From: Paragorgia papillata
Taxonomy: Eukaryota > Cnidaria > Anthozoa > Scleralcyonacea > Coralliidae
Assembly (NCBI GenBank): GCA_035771165.1
Contig: JAWNZC010000347.1
Coordinates: 1,772,501-1,836,500 of the forward strand
DNA length: 64,000 bases
Direction of reading: 5' to 3'
Position numbers and translations under genes: made by a program. The notes under the pieces are model-generated. The model was not told the origin of the DNA. It searched no databases and saw nothing but the letters and a program-made list of their open reading frames with translations. Shown here piece after piece: positions 1 to 11,036 of the stretch (position 1 is the stretch's first letter; the number at the start of each line of letters is the position of its first letter).

Positions 1-60
1 AGTGCTTCCACTTCGTATAGTGTTCTGAACAGAGCAAAGTGAAAAGATGTTAAACCGCCG
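1..60 (+). repeat. Left part of an interspersed repeat, split by the hAT-like insertion
   Basis: The phrase agagcaaagtgaaaag followed by a taaac segment recurs at 43,980-44,030 and, diverged, at 57,440-57,490. There it is followed by 'tttagcaatgaaatactgatgttt'-type sequence. Here that continuation appears only at 555-620 (gatttttagtaacgaaaaactgac...ttcatcagag), so the copy has been opened by an insertion. Confidence 0.6.
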
Positions 61-554
61 CAGAGTTGGAAAAAGTATCCAACCTTCCTCCGGATGGGTT
101 TTTAAGTTTAGATAACCTTCCTCAAAATATATAGCGAGAATTTTGTGTTTTGCAACGTTCATAAATAGTGCATGATCTTTACAGTACCTTGGTTTTCTAG
201 GTTTTCCTATAGGTAAGCTTTGGCATACTACAATAGCTACTAATAACTGACCGCTGCTGACTGATAGCCTGCCAACTACCCTCGACTGCTGCGAAGATAC
301 AGACATCACAGCAGACGTCAGCGTACATGTCTCACACGTGTAACTGCTGCCACTGCCAGTGCTGCATAATTGTTGGTTAGTCAATGTTTTGCTGCAAACC
401 GCATTTCTTCTCGACACCTTGCATGCTTGATCAATTGTAACTTTCTCAGATTACCGAATGTGTTGTTTCACGTGTTTTTACTTTAAACCTTCCTCACTAA
501 AGTAAACCTTCCTCCGGGTGGTACCCGCATACCCGCAGCTTTTTTACAACTCTG
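61..554. mobile_element. Non-autonomous hAT-like DNA transposon, 494 bp
   Basis: The element starts CAGAGTTGgaaaaag and ends cttttttaCAACTCTG (shown as the inverted complement apart from small differences). It is flanked by a perfect 8-bp direct repeat, aaccgccg, at 53-60 and 555-562. An 8-bp target duplication with CAGNGNTG-type termini is the hallmark of the hAT superfamily. Subterminal copies of CCTTCCTCCGG occur near both ends (about 82-93 and 506-517), as is common for transposase-binding repeats. There is no transposase ORF inside, so it would depend on an autonomous relative. It interrupts another repeat, which gives an empty-site sequence for free. Confidence 0.8.
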
Positions 555-620
555 AACCGCCGAGATTTTTAGTAACGAAAAACTGACATTCCGAGTCCTT
601 CATCAGAGTAATTTGATAAT
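555..620 (+). repeat. Right part of the interrupted interspersed repeat
   Basis: Continues the copy begun at 1-60 after the target duplication. It contains a diverged form of the recurring motif (tactgacgtttcgagc...cttcatcagag) that is clearer at 59,380-59,415, 22,920-22,950 and 50,101-50,135. Confidence 0.55.
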
Positions 621-1410
621 TTTAAGTTGGGTTAGGATTATGGTCGGGATATGGTTAGCATCAGAGTTAGATTTTTAACAGAGAAATCTTTAGTCAGTTG
701 CTTTGGTAAGATGTGATGTAGTGCGTTCTTGATTGACTGGATGTTTCAAAAAGACGAATATGTTCAGCGATGTATTTATTACCCGGATAAGGTATTCTAG
801 CGCTGACTTTAAAAACACATTCACTGAATACAACATCTTACAAGAGTTTGAATTGACAGTTGTCAGATGCTGGTTGGAATCTGATGTGATTATCTCTAGA
901 AATCGAATACATTAATCTGATCAGTGATCTGATTATTTCTGTCAGTATTCAAGCAAACTTTTTGGAATTTTACTGACCTTCTTGAAACTGGAAACGTACT
1001 TACCGTCTGTGTGTCATATAGGTAAGCCTAGACGAAAGTAACACCATCAACCCATATTTTTATAAATCCTTAGTCTCCAGCATCACGAGAGCTTCTTTTT
1101 TCCCGATCTCTAAATACAGTGAAGGCCGAAGCCGAGTTTCACAGCTCTCAGTACCACCACACGTTAGACACAACGTTGCCTGCCGAAGAGACGATCCGAA
1201 AACTTAGTCAACAAGTTCTGTATATATATAGTATAATGCCATTTCGACTGACGTCGTAGTGATTACTCTGCGTGGCCGCCTTCCCTAGCTAGTGACAGAA
1301 GCTTAATCGGATAATAACCACTGGCCGTAAACCCATTGCTGTTCCGCTTTTTTCTACCTACGTTTCTTCCTTCGGCAATATTCCTCACTACCCATATATT
1401 ACCCAGTGTG
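621..1410. other. Unassigned non-coding sequence
   Basis: AT-rich sequence with only one short ORF (60 codons at 733-915) that resembles nothing I recognise. No repeat, TIR pair or RNA gene was identified. Confidence 0.4.
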
Positions 1411-2625
1411 CCCTCTTTCTCTATTTAGCTCCTCCTTCTCTCTTTAGCCCCTCCCTCTCTATTTACTCCCTCCACCCCTCCTTTCTCTATTTAGCCCCTC
1501 CCTCTCTATTTAGCCCCCCCCCCTTCTCTATTTAGTCCCTGCTCTTTCTCTATTTAGCCCCCTCTTTCTCTATTTACCCCCCTCTCTATTTAGCCCCCTT
1601 TCCCCCTCTTTCTCTATTTAGCCCCCTCTTTCCCTATTTAGCCCCCTCTCCCCCTCTTTCCCTATTTAGCCCCTTCTCTATTTAGCCCCCTCTCCCCCTC
1701 TTTCTCTATTTAGCCCCTTCTCTATTTAGCCCCCTCTCCCCCTCTTTCTCTATTTAGCCCCTTCTCTATTTAGCCCCCTTTCCCCCTCTTTCTCTATTTA
1801 GCCCCTTCTCTATTTAGCCCCCTTTCCCCCTCTTTCTCTATTTAGCCCCTTCTCTATTTATCCCCCTCTTTCTCTATTTAGCCCCCTCTCCCCCTCTTTC
1901 TCTATTTAGCCCCTTCTCTATTTATCCCCCTCTTTCTCTATTTAGCCCCCTCTCCCCCTCTTTCTCTATTTAGCCCCTTCTCTATTTAGCCCCCTTTCCC
2001 CCTCTTTCTCTATTTAGCCCCACTCTATTTGGCTTTCCCTCTCCTCTTTCTCTATTAATCCACCCTTACTATTTAGTCCTTTTGTTCTCTATTTAGTCTC
2101 CATCCCTCTCTATTCAGCGCCTTCCTCTCTATTTAGCCCCTCCTTTTCTATTTAGCCCCTCGTTCTCTATTTAGCCCCCCTCTCTATTTAGCCCCTTAGC
2201 CCCTGTCTCTAATTAGCCCGTCACTCGCTCTCTATTTAGCTCCTCATTCTCTATTTAGCCCCTCCTCTCTATTTACCCCTCCTCTCTATTTACCCCCCTC
2301 CTCTCTATTTACCCCCCTCCTATCTATTTACCCCCTCCTCTCTATTTACCCCCCTCCTCTCTATTTACCCCCCTCCTCTCTATTTACCCCCTCCTCTCTA
2401 TTTACCCCCCTCCTCTCTATTTAGCCCTTCCTTTCTATTTAGCCTTTCTTTCGCTATGTAGCCCCTCCTTTTTTTACTTAGCCCCTCCTTCTTTGTTAAA
2501 CCTCTCCCTCTCCCCTTTCCTTTCTATTTAGCCCCCCTCTATTTAGCCCCTCCCCCTTTATTTAGCCCCTCCCTCTTTAGCTTCCCTCTCTCTTTAGTTA
2601 AACCCTCCCTCCATATTTAGCCCGT
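1411..2625. repeat. Pyrimidine-rich satellite, CTCTATTTAGCCCC type
   Basis: About 1.2 kb of imperfect tandem repeats built from ctctatttagcccc modules with variable C/T spacers, in longer register about 17-40 bp. The plus strand is almost free of G except in the TATTTAG core. A central block (about 1,640-2,030) repeats a longer composite (ccccctctttctctatttag plus ccccttctctatttag), and a later block (2,265-2,420) is homogenised to ctctatttacccccctc. It contains no ORF. Confidence 0.9.
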
Positions 2626-3640
2626 TTAAACCATCTGTTTCTTTTGCCTTTCCAAATTTCATATAATTAAGTTACTTCTTTATTTAGACTTTCCTTCTTT
2701 ATAATTTTTAAGCTTCATTCAGTATAAGGTTAATTCGAACAACATCCGGCCTCAGTTTGCATACAGCATGCAACCAAACTAATGAACATTTCTGCCGTGC
2801 TGTAAGCTCTATCACGAAATATTAGTCAGAACTAAACTAGCTGAGTACCACTTTTGAACTGAAGCTGGACTAGTAAATGACTTACCTGTTGCATTTACTC
2901 TTCACTGGCTGGTCTTTGCTCTGCACTTTTTATATACTGGAGCTTGTTTTCAGTTTTTTTGTATGGTCTCCGAGCTTTTCAGCTCCAAAATTAGTCTAAT
3001 TGTATTCATACTTCAATCCGAGTCCTTTCTATGTCTACATCCATTAAGGTGGAGTCGAATGCAGTCCAACTCCAGTCTTCTTGCGTTCACACTGGTGGAC
3101 TGGCTTCTCTACGTCGAGTCCGCCGAGTGTGAGAGACATCTCTTCTCACTGAGAGTCACTTCAACCTCTTTTCTCAGAGACACCCCAAAGAACCAGCGAA
3201 GTACTCTTCTCAAAAACACGCCTTTTCTTGTTGGACGTCTCGTTGTGATCGTGTCATCGCCAAAGTACTGTAGTGGATTATGTGGAGCTGCATGACATTT
3301 TTGTGGTTATATACGGCTTATCTATAGTCTGGATGATTATAAAAAAAGTCCATCTGAATCATTCTCTCAGCGTTTGTGTTATGTCATGTCATGTCATGTT
3401 ATGTACTGGTCGGGCCATCTGTTACTGCTCATGATTCCCTTTGTTGGATTAAAATTAAATGTGTGATTGCCTTTATCGAACTTAAACCATGAGATCTGTT
3501 TCAAACGTGGATCTTATTCTCTGCGTAAAACGAAATATATTGCATCGATATATACATGATAGATGCGACGATTGAAACATGCCTGATTGAACTAACTCTC
3601 CAAGTCAAGAAAAAAAGAAAAAAAAGAAAAGAAAAAAGTC
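2626..3640. other. Unassigned sequence with a 110-codon ORF of unknown status
   Basis: An ORF at 2963-3295 (+) is Ser/Leu-rich and matches no family I know. It lies in sequence with no visible splice or promoter context, so I do not call it a gene. A short run of the pentamer tgtca occurs at about 3,377-3,400. Confidence 0.35.
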
Positions 3641-3687
3641 GGCTTTAAAAGCAGTGTCACCATTACGCCAACTTAAAAAACGTCGTG

Positions 3688-3870
3688 GACAAATTCAAGT
3701 TCACATGATTAAAGTTATCGCGAATATCACACACGTTAAAACTTGGACTAAATAGTCCGTAAATAAAAGAATTAATGACTTAGTATTTTAACATCTTATG
3801 AATATTTATCCTTTTCTCTGCACACAAATATAATTTTTGTCTCGCACGAAACTATTGATTAAGCGTTAAT
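3688..3870 (+). repeat. Dispersed repeat family a, copy 1
   Basis: Shares an ordered series of blocks with 12,368-12,625 (+) and with the complement of 24,485-24,612. Blocks include cacacacgttaaaacttgga, ctaaatagtccgtaaa, cacacaaatataattttt and tctcgc. The copies are diverged, so the element is old. Class not determined. Confidence 0.6.
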
Positions 3871-4005
3871 TAACACCCTGATTCACACAATAGGTCTAGC
3901 AAAGGCGAAGGATGCAAAATTACCTACATATAATATTTCATAAAATTGAAGGTTTTATAGTGCTATATTGAAAAACTGGATTTGTGAATCTGTGTTTTAT
4001 GTTAT

Positions 4006-4160
4006 GGGAAGCATGGGTGGCGTGTGCTGTTAGCGCGCTGCCTCTCACCAAAGAGTTAAGCCCGGTTAAACGGGGTTAGTATTTGGATGGGTGACCGCTT
4101 GGAAATGACCCCGTTGTCGAGCTTGGAACTCATGTGAGTAGAGTTGTAGTTGATCTCTCC
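4006..4160 (+). mobile_element. 5S-rRNA-derived SINE, plus-strand copy
   Basis: Contains gttaagcccggtt, ggttagtatttggatgggtg and accgcttggaaatgacccc, which line up with the internal promoter half of eukaryotic 5S rRNA (GTTAAGC, GGTTAGTACTTGGATGGG, GACCGCCTGGGAATACC). The same unit recurs in the minus orientation at 8,500-8,812, 31,985-32,216 and 37,290-37,625, and internally deleted at 26,121-26,256. The shared leader is ggtggcgtgtgctgttagcg. This copy lacks most of the 3' body that the others carry. Confidence 0.85.
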
Positions 4161-5060
4161 TTAGCCTGCGTGCAGACTCTACTCGTTTCCGGAAGATGAT
4201 ACTTGCTTTGTTTTGAAACTGGCTGTACCACAAAATCCAGGTCTTCGATTTCTGCCGCTATATCGATAATCCGCTTGCCGAAACAAGATTAATAACAGCT
4301 TTTCTTTCCAACTTCATAAAACACAGAACGCATATAAGAGACGCCATGTTGTAATTATGCAAATCATGATGAAATTTACATACCGGAAATTATGCAAAAA
4401 TTCAATTTTATGAAAAATCAATTATGCAAACAATCCACGTGATCATACAAGCTTTCTCGCTCCGATGTCAACACCTAACATCTTAGCTGTGATCCGTGGT
4501 CTGAACTGTGTCGTATGGCGGCTGCTTGGAGCGCCTTGCGTCCTTCGCAATTCAGCCGCTGGCTGCTGCAAGTAAGGATAATTAGCCCTCAGTCCTTTAT
4601 ATACCCTGATGCGAACACTCGATTGAGTTTGGGAAAATTCGAAAGTATACTTATGTATTAAATAAAAACACGGAGGAGTGTGTTGAAAACACTGTCACTG
4701 GTTGAAAGACGAGGCTATTCGTATTTTAACACTAATTCCCGGTGTTTTCAATTCAGATAATTATGACACAAAACACTCGCTTTCAAAGTCCATCCACATG
4801 CTGAGTATTTGAGACGCACGAACAAGTTCAATCGGATATATTCCCTTCTTCATCCTGTTTAGAAGATTCTGTCATACTTTTTTATTTCCCAGCACTCTCA
4901 AAAACATATTGCGGATGAATCCGATCAACACATTCTGGGTTTTTTGTGTCGTTTTTTTTTTCACCTTCGGCTTGGCTATTAACCTCAGGCTATTTCGCTG
5001 TGATGAGGTGTAATTGTGGCTAATTTCAGTTGACGGCGTCGCGTGCCGTTTCAGTTTTGA
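4161..5060. other. Unassigned sequence
   Basis: No gene or clear element. Around 4,630-4,770 are phrases such as aaaacacggaggagtgtgttgaaaac, which resemble the foldback at 37,158-37,287 and may be a decayed relative. Confidence 0.35.
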
Positions 5061-5094
5061 CAGACATGACATGTATGTGCAACTTTACTCCCTA

Positions 5095-5320
5095 GAAACC
5101 CAGTGCACAGTTCACATGGAACAGACGTTTAAATTTGGTAGACGTTCGTCAAGCTCAATTACTCAGAAAAGATTTCTGGGCCCCAGAGAGGGTTCGAACC
5201 TGCAACCTTCTAAATTCTAATGACCGGTTAGACGCTCTAACCATTGAGCCACTGATGGAGAGTTAAGGTGGCAAATTCATAGTCATATGTGCTCCTAAGT
5301 GATAGCGTTTGCGCATGTAG
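5095..5320 (-). mobile_element. tRNA-like dispersed repeat, minus-strand copy
   Basis: Read on the minus strand it has a box A-like gtggctcaatggttagagcg and a box B ggttcgaacc in tRNA order (tRNA-like part about 5180-5258), but with a small insertion in the anticodon/variable region. The flanks also match other copies: cacttaggagcacatatgac upstream, and the gagtaattgagcttgacgaa-type tail downstream. A complete tRNA-like copy with the same flanks is at 34,296-34,500. Confidence 0.75.
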
Positions 5321-5329
5321 GCTACAAGT

Positions 5330-5650
5330 GTTGAAATCGTGATCGGACACGTGACAGTGATTTTACTGTTTACCTACTAAACTGGTTTTTCCTGTTTTAA
5401 TCACATGATTAGGTTATATATATTTTTATATACGCCCATATGGCCCCACGTTGGGCGCCATTTAGAAAACAGTAATTTTCTAGCTTACGAATCGTTATTA
5501 AAACACTCGATCGAAATTAACAATATCAACCCCTATATTTATAAATGTACAAAAATATATATATAACCTAATCACGTGATTAAAACAGGAAAAACCAGTT
5601 TAGTAGGTAAACAGTAAAATCACTGTCACGTGTCCGATCACGATTTCAAC
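5330..5650. mobile_element. 321-bp foldback element with about 100-bp arms
   Basis: Left arm starts gttgaaatcgtgatcggaca and the right arm ends with its near-exact complement (tgtccgatcacgatttcaac). The arms continue through the caaactggtttttcctgttttaat block to about 5430 and from about 5555. The loop is about 120 bp and non-coding. Structure is that of a MITE/foldback; no target duplication was resolved. Confidence 0.8.
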
Positions 5651-5879
5651 AACAAACCGTTAGCTCATTGGGTGTGAGAAAAAGGCAGGGAATCAGGGAA
5701 AAAATGATGAAAAATGAGAACATTTCCAACGAGTGGGTTTGCCGGCTTCGTTCACATGAAACTAGAGTTTCCTGAAGGACATGCAGGGATTACTCGGTAC
5801 TTTGGGGGGGGAGGACTTTGACCCGATGTCTTACTTCGTGCAGTTTCCCCTGCGTATGGATAACTTGGTTGCATGTGAT

Positions 5880-6300
5880 AAATAGATAGAAGAACTTTAT
5901 TTAACCACGCTAACCCCGTCAACCGAAGCTGATTTCCACAGGGGGCGTGTAAAAAGAAATTACATAAGTATAATATTTAAAGTTATTTACAAAATATGAA
6001 GTATAGTGTCAAAATAGTACAATGTTTAAAGTTATCTACAAAATATGAGGTATAGTGTCAAAATGGGAAATATATAATTAATGAGTAATCTATTTACAAG
6101 GTTAATATTTTCATGATTGAAAAATGTGAGTAGCAATTTTCTTTTGAAAACTTGAAAGGGATTTGCTCTCCCTAAGCTCGTTTGGAATAGAGTTCCATAG
6201 ATGAGCACCGTCATACATGAAACTATTTATTAGTACGTGGTTGTGGTAAACAAAGACTACTTGTAATGTCCCGAAGTTTATAGTTTGTAATAGCCATTGA
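5880..6300 (-). mobile_element. L2/CR1-like LINE, 3' end with last part of reverse transcriptase ORF
   Basis: On the minus strand near 6300-6111 the translation reads YKLRD...LCLPQPRTNK, then after a stop and frame change SFM followed by YDGAHLWNSIPNELRESKSL and FQKKIATHIF, ending at a TGA (6111-6113). This is the typical C-terminal tail of CR1/L2-group LINE ORFs (LPxPRT...SFxYxGAxLWNxLPxxLR...SLxxFKxxL). The rest is 3' UTR with a duplicated segment of about 45 bp, then a tail ending in ttaaataaagttcttctatc. 5'-truncated and inactive. Confidence 0.8.
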
Positions 6301-6635
6301 GCTACTAGTTTATTACTCGGGCTATATGTGGTAGCCTGAGTGGGTTTCGACTCAGTTTCTTCTTTTTTTCCTTTTTTTTTTTGCTACTATATTCATGCTT
6401 CTGGTGAGTTGTTCGACTGCTAGTGACTGAATGAGGCTGTGAGGCATGTTAAGTTGTTCTTTGCTCCTTTCGCTTTTGCAGTTGGACAAAAAGTTGAATA
6501 GCTTTGCTATTTTGATCAAGGTGTTCTTGCACGTTGTTGGTAGATTTTGAAAGTGACTCACCGCATGGCTGACTTTGTAGTTTAACAGTGAGTCAATGAT
6601 CAGATGTGGGCAGTGGCTGACAGCTGTCTTCATCG

Positions 6636-7034
6636 CAATCCCGTTCCCAGAGCCCACGTTCCTCACCCGGGAAACGAGAGACTCTGGGATAATCCGTTTC
6701 AAATCACAGCTGGATTCTTGTTATTCCGGTTGAGGCATGCATGCGTAAATATCCGAGCGGAATGTGGATAGTATGTTCTGCTTGTTTGACTTTTCCCCAA
6801 ACAAGTCAATGGGGTTGCTGGCGAAGCTCGAATTACAGCATCTGCACACATACGGCGAAGATATCGATCGCGGCAATGTCTTCACTGGAGTCTTGTCGTC
6901 CGACATCTTTGTTATTTTGGTTTTATTAATTCTACTTCCGGTCACTTCAGACCAACTCATGCTCACCACTGATGCTCACTATTCAGAGTCTCTCGTTTCC
7001 CGGGTGGGGAACGTGGGTTCTGGGAACGAGATTG
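6636..7034 (-). mobile_element. Inverted-repeat element carrying a small ORF, copy 1
   Basis: Bounded by about 50-bp terminal inverted repeats: the left end caatcccgttcccagagccc and the complement of the right end caatctcgttcccagaaccc, both followed by cacccgggaaacgagagactctg. The interior is about 300 bp and nearly identical to the copy at 58,707-59,120 in the opposite orientation. It holds the 82-codon ORF at 6721-6969. TIR length and structure suggest a non-autonomous DNA transposon; superfamily not determined. Confidence 0.8.
6721..6969 (-). CDS. 82-aa ORF inside the inverted-repeat element (possible captured exon)
   Basis: The predicted product carries a Cys cluster, YVCRCCNSSFAS, near residue 40, followed by DLFGEKSNKQNIL. 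The other copy (58,790-59,038) encodes the same 82 residues apart from a handful of substitutions. Preservation of frame and length in two copies 52 kb apart could reflect recent common origin rather than selection. The CxCC...DLFG pattern is reminiscent of ZAD-like Cys domains, but this is only a resemblance. It may be a host first exon carried by the element, or chance ORF in a mobile sequence. Expression is not supported. Confidence 0.35.
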   Translation of the reverse strand: MVSMSWSEVTGSRINKTKITKMSDDKTPVKTLPRSISSPYVCRCCNSSFASNPIDLFGEKSNKQNILSTFRSDIYACMPQPE

Positions 7035-7094
7035 TCTTGATCGTAAATATGTTCACCAGTGTGAAGTATGCACCACATTCCAGAGTGGGACTGG

Positions 7095-7310
7095 CTTCGT
7101 ATTAGGGGCGGTGCCATTAGGGAGAGGGGCGCCGTCAGGGTTTCTTTCAGAATATTTAACAAGGAGGCAAAACAGGCAATACTTACTACAGTATGTGTGG
7201 GGCAAGGAGCGCCAAAGGCGCGACCAACTTCTAGGGAGGTCCGGGGAAATTTTGAATTTTAGAGTTTCTGAAATAGCATTTCCTGCATTTTGAGGGGGGT
7301 TTGAAAGAGT
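7095..7310 (+). repeat. Relic of a gggg-rich dispersed element
   Basis: Blocks ggaggtccggggaaattttg, aattttagagtttctgaaat and agcatttcctgcatttt correspond to the complement of 39,030-39,115 within the hAT-like element at 38,831-39,228, and to 44,215-44,270. The ends are missing. Confidence 0.6.
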
Positions 7311-8499
7311 TTTGAAGGATATAAAATACCAAACAAAATACTCAAATATACTCATTTTATATAGGAATACACCATAACATGCAAGGCATACAGCATGAGG
7401 ACATGTCGTCATACATGGACAAATCATTGTGTGTACCATTAATTTTGTGACTACTCCATGTCAGGCTGTCAGCTGCGTGAAGCGTACTAAAATATTATTT
7501 AATCGTAATATACTATTAGCTGTACCATACTGATTAAAACGTAAAACGACTATAAATCCCAAATCGTGTTTTTAAATAGGAATTGCACTACATATCAAAT
7601 ATAATATTATACAACGGGAAAGGGGCGCAGTAACGGCATCCTAAGGGGGCGCATGTGACATTGGCACAATGGCACATAGGGCCAGTCCGACTCTGCTACA
7701 TTCAGCCTTCGTTCAGGCTCAGACTAGTTCCTAGTCCTCTTTTCTCTCGAACGTATTTTGGTGACGTCACAGAATAGGCATCGCGCGAGAGGACTAGCGG
7801 AAAATGTTCATCTTTATCTATCATCACATGAATCCTGCTGGAGCTCGGATTCTTTAATCTTTATGAACGAGGGCACTCAAACAAACTTCTTCTTGACTAG
7901 CAGACAGCAAACGAGTAGGTTTCTTTGTTTTACATTACGTTAAAAGGTTGTTACATACGAGGCTTTATAAAGTAGTCTTCGGCGTGGGAAGTGATTGTGT
8001 TGAAACACATTTATACAAATCGAAATATGCTATTTTAACGTTTCGGCAGTAGACCAACCTTGCTATATGATGTTATAAAGAATTGTGTAGACCGACGTGA
8101 GTGTTATCTGCCTTGGTTTTCCGCCAAACGGCCGTTTGGTGCCTGTATAAGTTGGGGCCAGATTTGGGGCCAAGCAAAACATTTTATTCCAGGCCTCTCT
8201 TTTTAACGTCGAGCGGCAGACCGATTTGGGAACCGAAGTGGGAACCAGGCTGGTCCAGGCTCTGCGTACTTGTCAGTAGCCCGCGTGAACGCCTGACCCA
8301 GGCGTCTTGTTCACATTAGGCAGAGCGTAACTTACGTTTTAAGTGATCCGCCGTTTGAATTTCCTGCTTTGCACATGACAAGACTACACGTGTACATGTA
8401 AATTATGTTGCACTTAATGTGTTTTTTTAATGTTTTTTTAAATGGTTTTTTTTAATGGAAGTATATGCTATTTCCGTCTGTGGCTCCGAGATTTTTTGC
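7311..8499. other. Unassigned sequence
   Basis: No gene. Around 7,990-8,075 is a decayed copy of the aaatcgaaat...cggcagtagaccaaccttgctatat repeat seen more completely at 22,881-23,069. The remaining sequence shows nothing I can name. Confidence 0.35.
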
Positions 8500-8812
8500 A
8501 TAGATTTTAGATTTAGATTTAATGACTTTATTGCCTATAGCAACTGGTGGTCAGACAGAGCGAAATGCCCCAATTGAACATGACTACCATGATGTAAGTG
8601 TTGGTTTTGCGGAGGGAGGAAAACCGGAGAACCCGGCGAAAAACCCTCGAAGCACGGGAGAGATCAACTACAACTCTACTCACATTAGTTTCCAGCTCGA
8701 CAACGGGGTCATTCCCAAGCGGTCACCCATCCAAGTACTAACCCCGTCTAACCGGGCTTAACTTTTGGTGAGAGGCAGCGCGCTAACAGCACACGCCACC
8801 CGTGCTCCCCAA
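8500..8812 (-). mobile_element. 5S-rRNA-derived SINE, near full length
   Basis: On the minus strand: leader ggagcacgggtggcgtgtgc, 5S-like core (agttaagcccggttagacgg, then ttagtacttggatgggtgac), a body with gttctccggttttcctccct, and a short A/T-rich tail of repeated aaatct units (8500-8521). This is the best full-length reference for the family in the window. Confidence 0.88.
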
Positions 8813-10875
8813 ACTATAGTTCGAAGAACTTTTTCGCCAAAACATTCACCAGTCAAATTGGCAGACATTTGTCAGTTGACAACTCACCTTGAGCTCCGAG
8901 TTAAAATGCGTACATGGTCACACCACCGTGGTCACACTTGCATTGTTGTTGTGGTCACTTAATTTCTGCGGTTTAATATTCAATGAATCCCTGTCTGGGA
9001 CACGATTTCTGAAGACAAAAGTCTGCGATCACGCGGCTGTGGTTAGTGCTAAGTACTAAGTAGTCAAGGAAATTGATACTGCTGTAGCTACTGGCGAGAA
9101 GTGCGTTTATATCCTAAGTTACACGACAGGATTGTCACAGCGCTACTCTGCTTGAAATTCTACACATAAGCACTTTCACTGTATGTTGCTAGTATACTGG
9201 GGTTTCATGCACCTACTCCATCTCAAAATGCTACACATTTGGTTAATTAAACGCAGTGGAATTTCAGAGAAGGAATTTCGAATTAACACTAATCACTATT
9301 ATTTGTTTTTTTAATTAGTTAGAACCTTTTTACGCATAAATAAAGTTTTCATGAAGGTTCTCTCTATATATACTTTCCTTCGCAGAGGTCTAACTCTTCA
9401 GGCTTTCTTTATAAGGGCAAGGTTGTTTTTTTTTTAAAAACGCGGCTTTAACCACGCACCTTCGAATCTAGATGCTTCGTATATTTTAGTGTTCCCAGTG
9501 AAATTGCATTGTATTATAGAAACAACTTTATATACAGAAAAAAGCGTGTCTGCACAAAAATATTGTTCTAAATAAAGCAGAGATATTTTCAGTTGGCGTT
9601 TGTCACTCCGTACATCAGCTGGGCTGATGGAAATGGGCGTGACTTTTTTTTGTAATTTTACTAGTGCACATGTTCACATTAATGATTTTCAATGGCTCAG
9701 GCACATTTTTAAGATCTTTTCGGGTTTTTATGTACGAAAACCAAACACTAGGATATATTCTTCAAGTTTTTGTTGGCATTGATGCATTTTCCTATAGCTT
9801 GGGTGCCAGCCATCAACTGTCAAAAGGTGGGACATGTTAGTGCTTGAGCCATTACGTTTGTTCATTGTATTGACCATTGACTGATAAATATCCATGTCTG
9901 TCTTTAGCTTAACACCTCTTGAGCTTTAATGACACGAGGGTCAAAGAACATACATGTCTCTGTTCGGGCTATTCGACGTCCTGTCAACGTTCGTCTCGCA
10001 TCCAAAAGCAATATCATATATATTTCAATTCAGCAGAAATTACACCGCGAATTACAGGAACATTATTATCATTGGTTTGCAACTAGTTTTGCTTTGGAAA
10101 ATCGCGTGACGGCACACTCAAAGAAAAAGTATTTCGTAATACTATGAAGTTACATACGCAAGCTCTGTCCATTTGAAATATACCAGAGATGGTAAAAGGA
10201 ACATGTTGTCATATTATATTTACAAAATACCTACAGCAATACGATCATCACGCACTTAAGTCTTGATCCATAACAAATGTTGAATGTAAATTAAACAGAT
10301 GGATGTTTAAACTTATGAAAACAATTATAACCATTAACACCAGTTTCAGAATCATTATAAAATGCTCTATTCATAATATCAAAATAATGTGCAAATACAA
10401 AATGAATAGCAAATGTTCGTCTATTGTGGAAATACTTGGGTTGGTTAGGTGCAAGTGTAGACCGAGGGGGGCTGCATGGGAGCGCACTGTGGTATTTGGA
10501 TTCAGCCATTCAGGTTAAGATCTGAGGCGGTGATATCTTGAACTCACCACCCCACTCGTGTAGCTTGCACCTATCACACCAATGTAAATTGATGGGGAAA
10601 AGAACTTCACCATTCGCACCATTGAATGAAGGGACCAAACGAGTGGTTGTTGTTCAACACTGCTTTATGTGTAACTCCTTTAATGTAATTTAGTGTAGTT
10701 AAATTAAATTAACTTTTTTTTAATGTAATTATTTTTTTTAAATGCCAATGAGTCTATTAAAGAATTCCAGTGAAATTTAAGTACTTGAACGAGTCAACAG
10801 AGAACTTTCCAGCATTTATTTCACTAGCTAATTTTCTATGGGCTGGTTAGCCTTGGTTTATATGGCAAGTAATAT
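8813..10875. other. About 2 kb of unassigned AT-rich sequence
   Basis: Only short ORFs (60-72 codons) without recognisable domains. No TIR pairs, tandem arrays or RNA genes were found by eye. An 18-bp block, actttccttcgcagaggt (about 9,373), recurs inverted near 11,199. Confidence 0.4.
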
Positions 10876-11036
10876 TTACATCACACTACAGTGACTACAG
10901 TACACCACACAGAACCACACTACATCACACTGTACCACACCACACTACATCACTCCACACTACATCACACCACACTACGTCACACCACACTACACTACAT
11001 CACACTGTACCACACCACACTACACCACACACTACA
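10876..11036. repeat. Minisatellite, CACACTACATCACAC type
   Basis: Imperfect 5-15 bp repeats of cacacta/catcacac/ctgtaccacac on the plus strand. A Thr/His-rich 64-codon ORF across it is a by-product. Confidence 0.85.

Noticed and set aside
2963..3295. 110-codon ORF as a secreted or membrane protein
   Set aside because: No signal peptide or membrane segment of convincing shape, and no match to known families.
4006..4160. Functional 5S rRNA gene
   Set aside because: Only the internal half resembles 5S; the 5' part and terminator are missing, and the unit is a dispersed repeat with a non-5S body.
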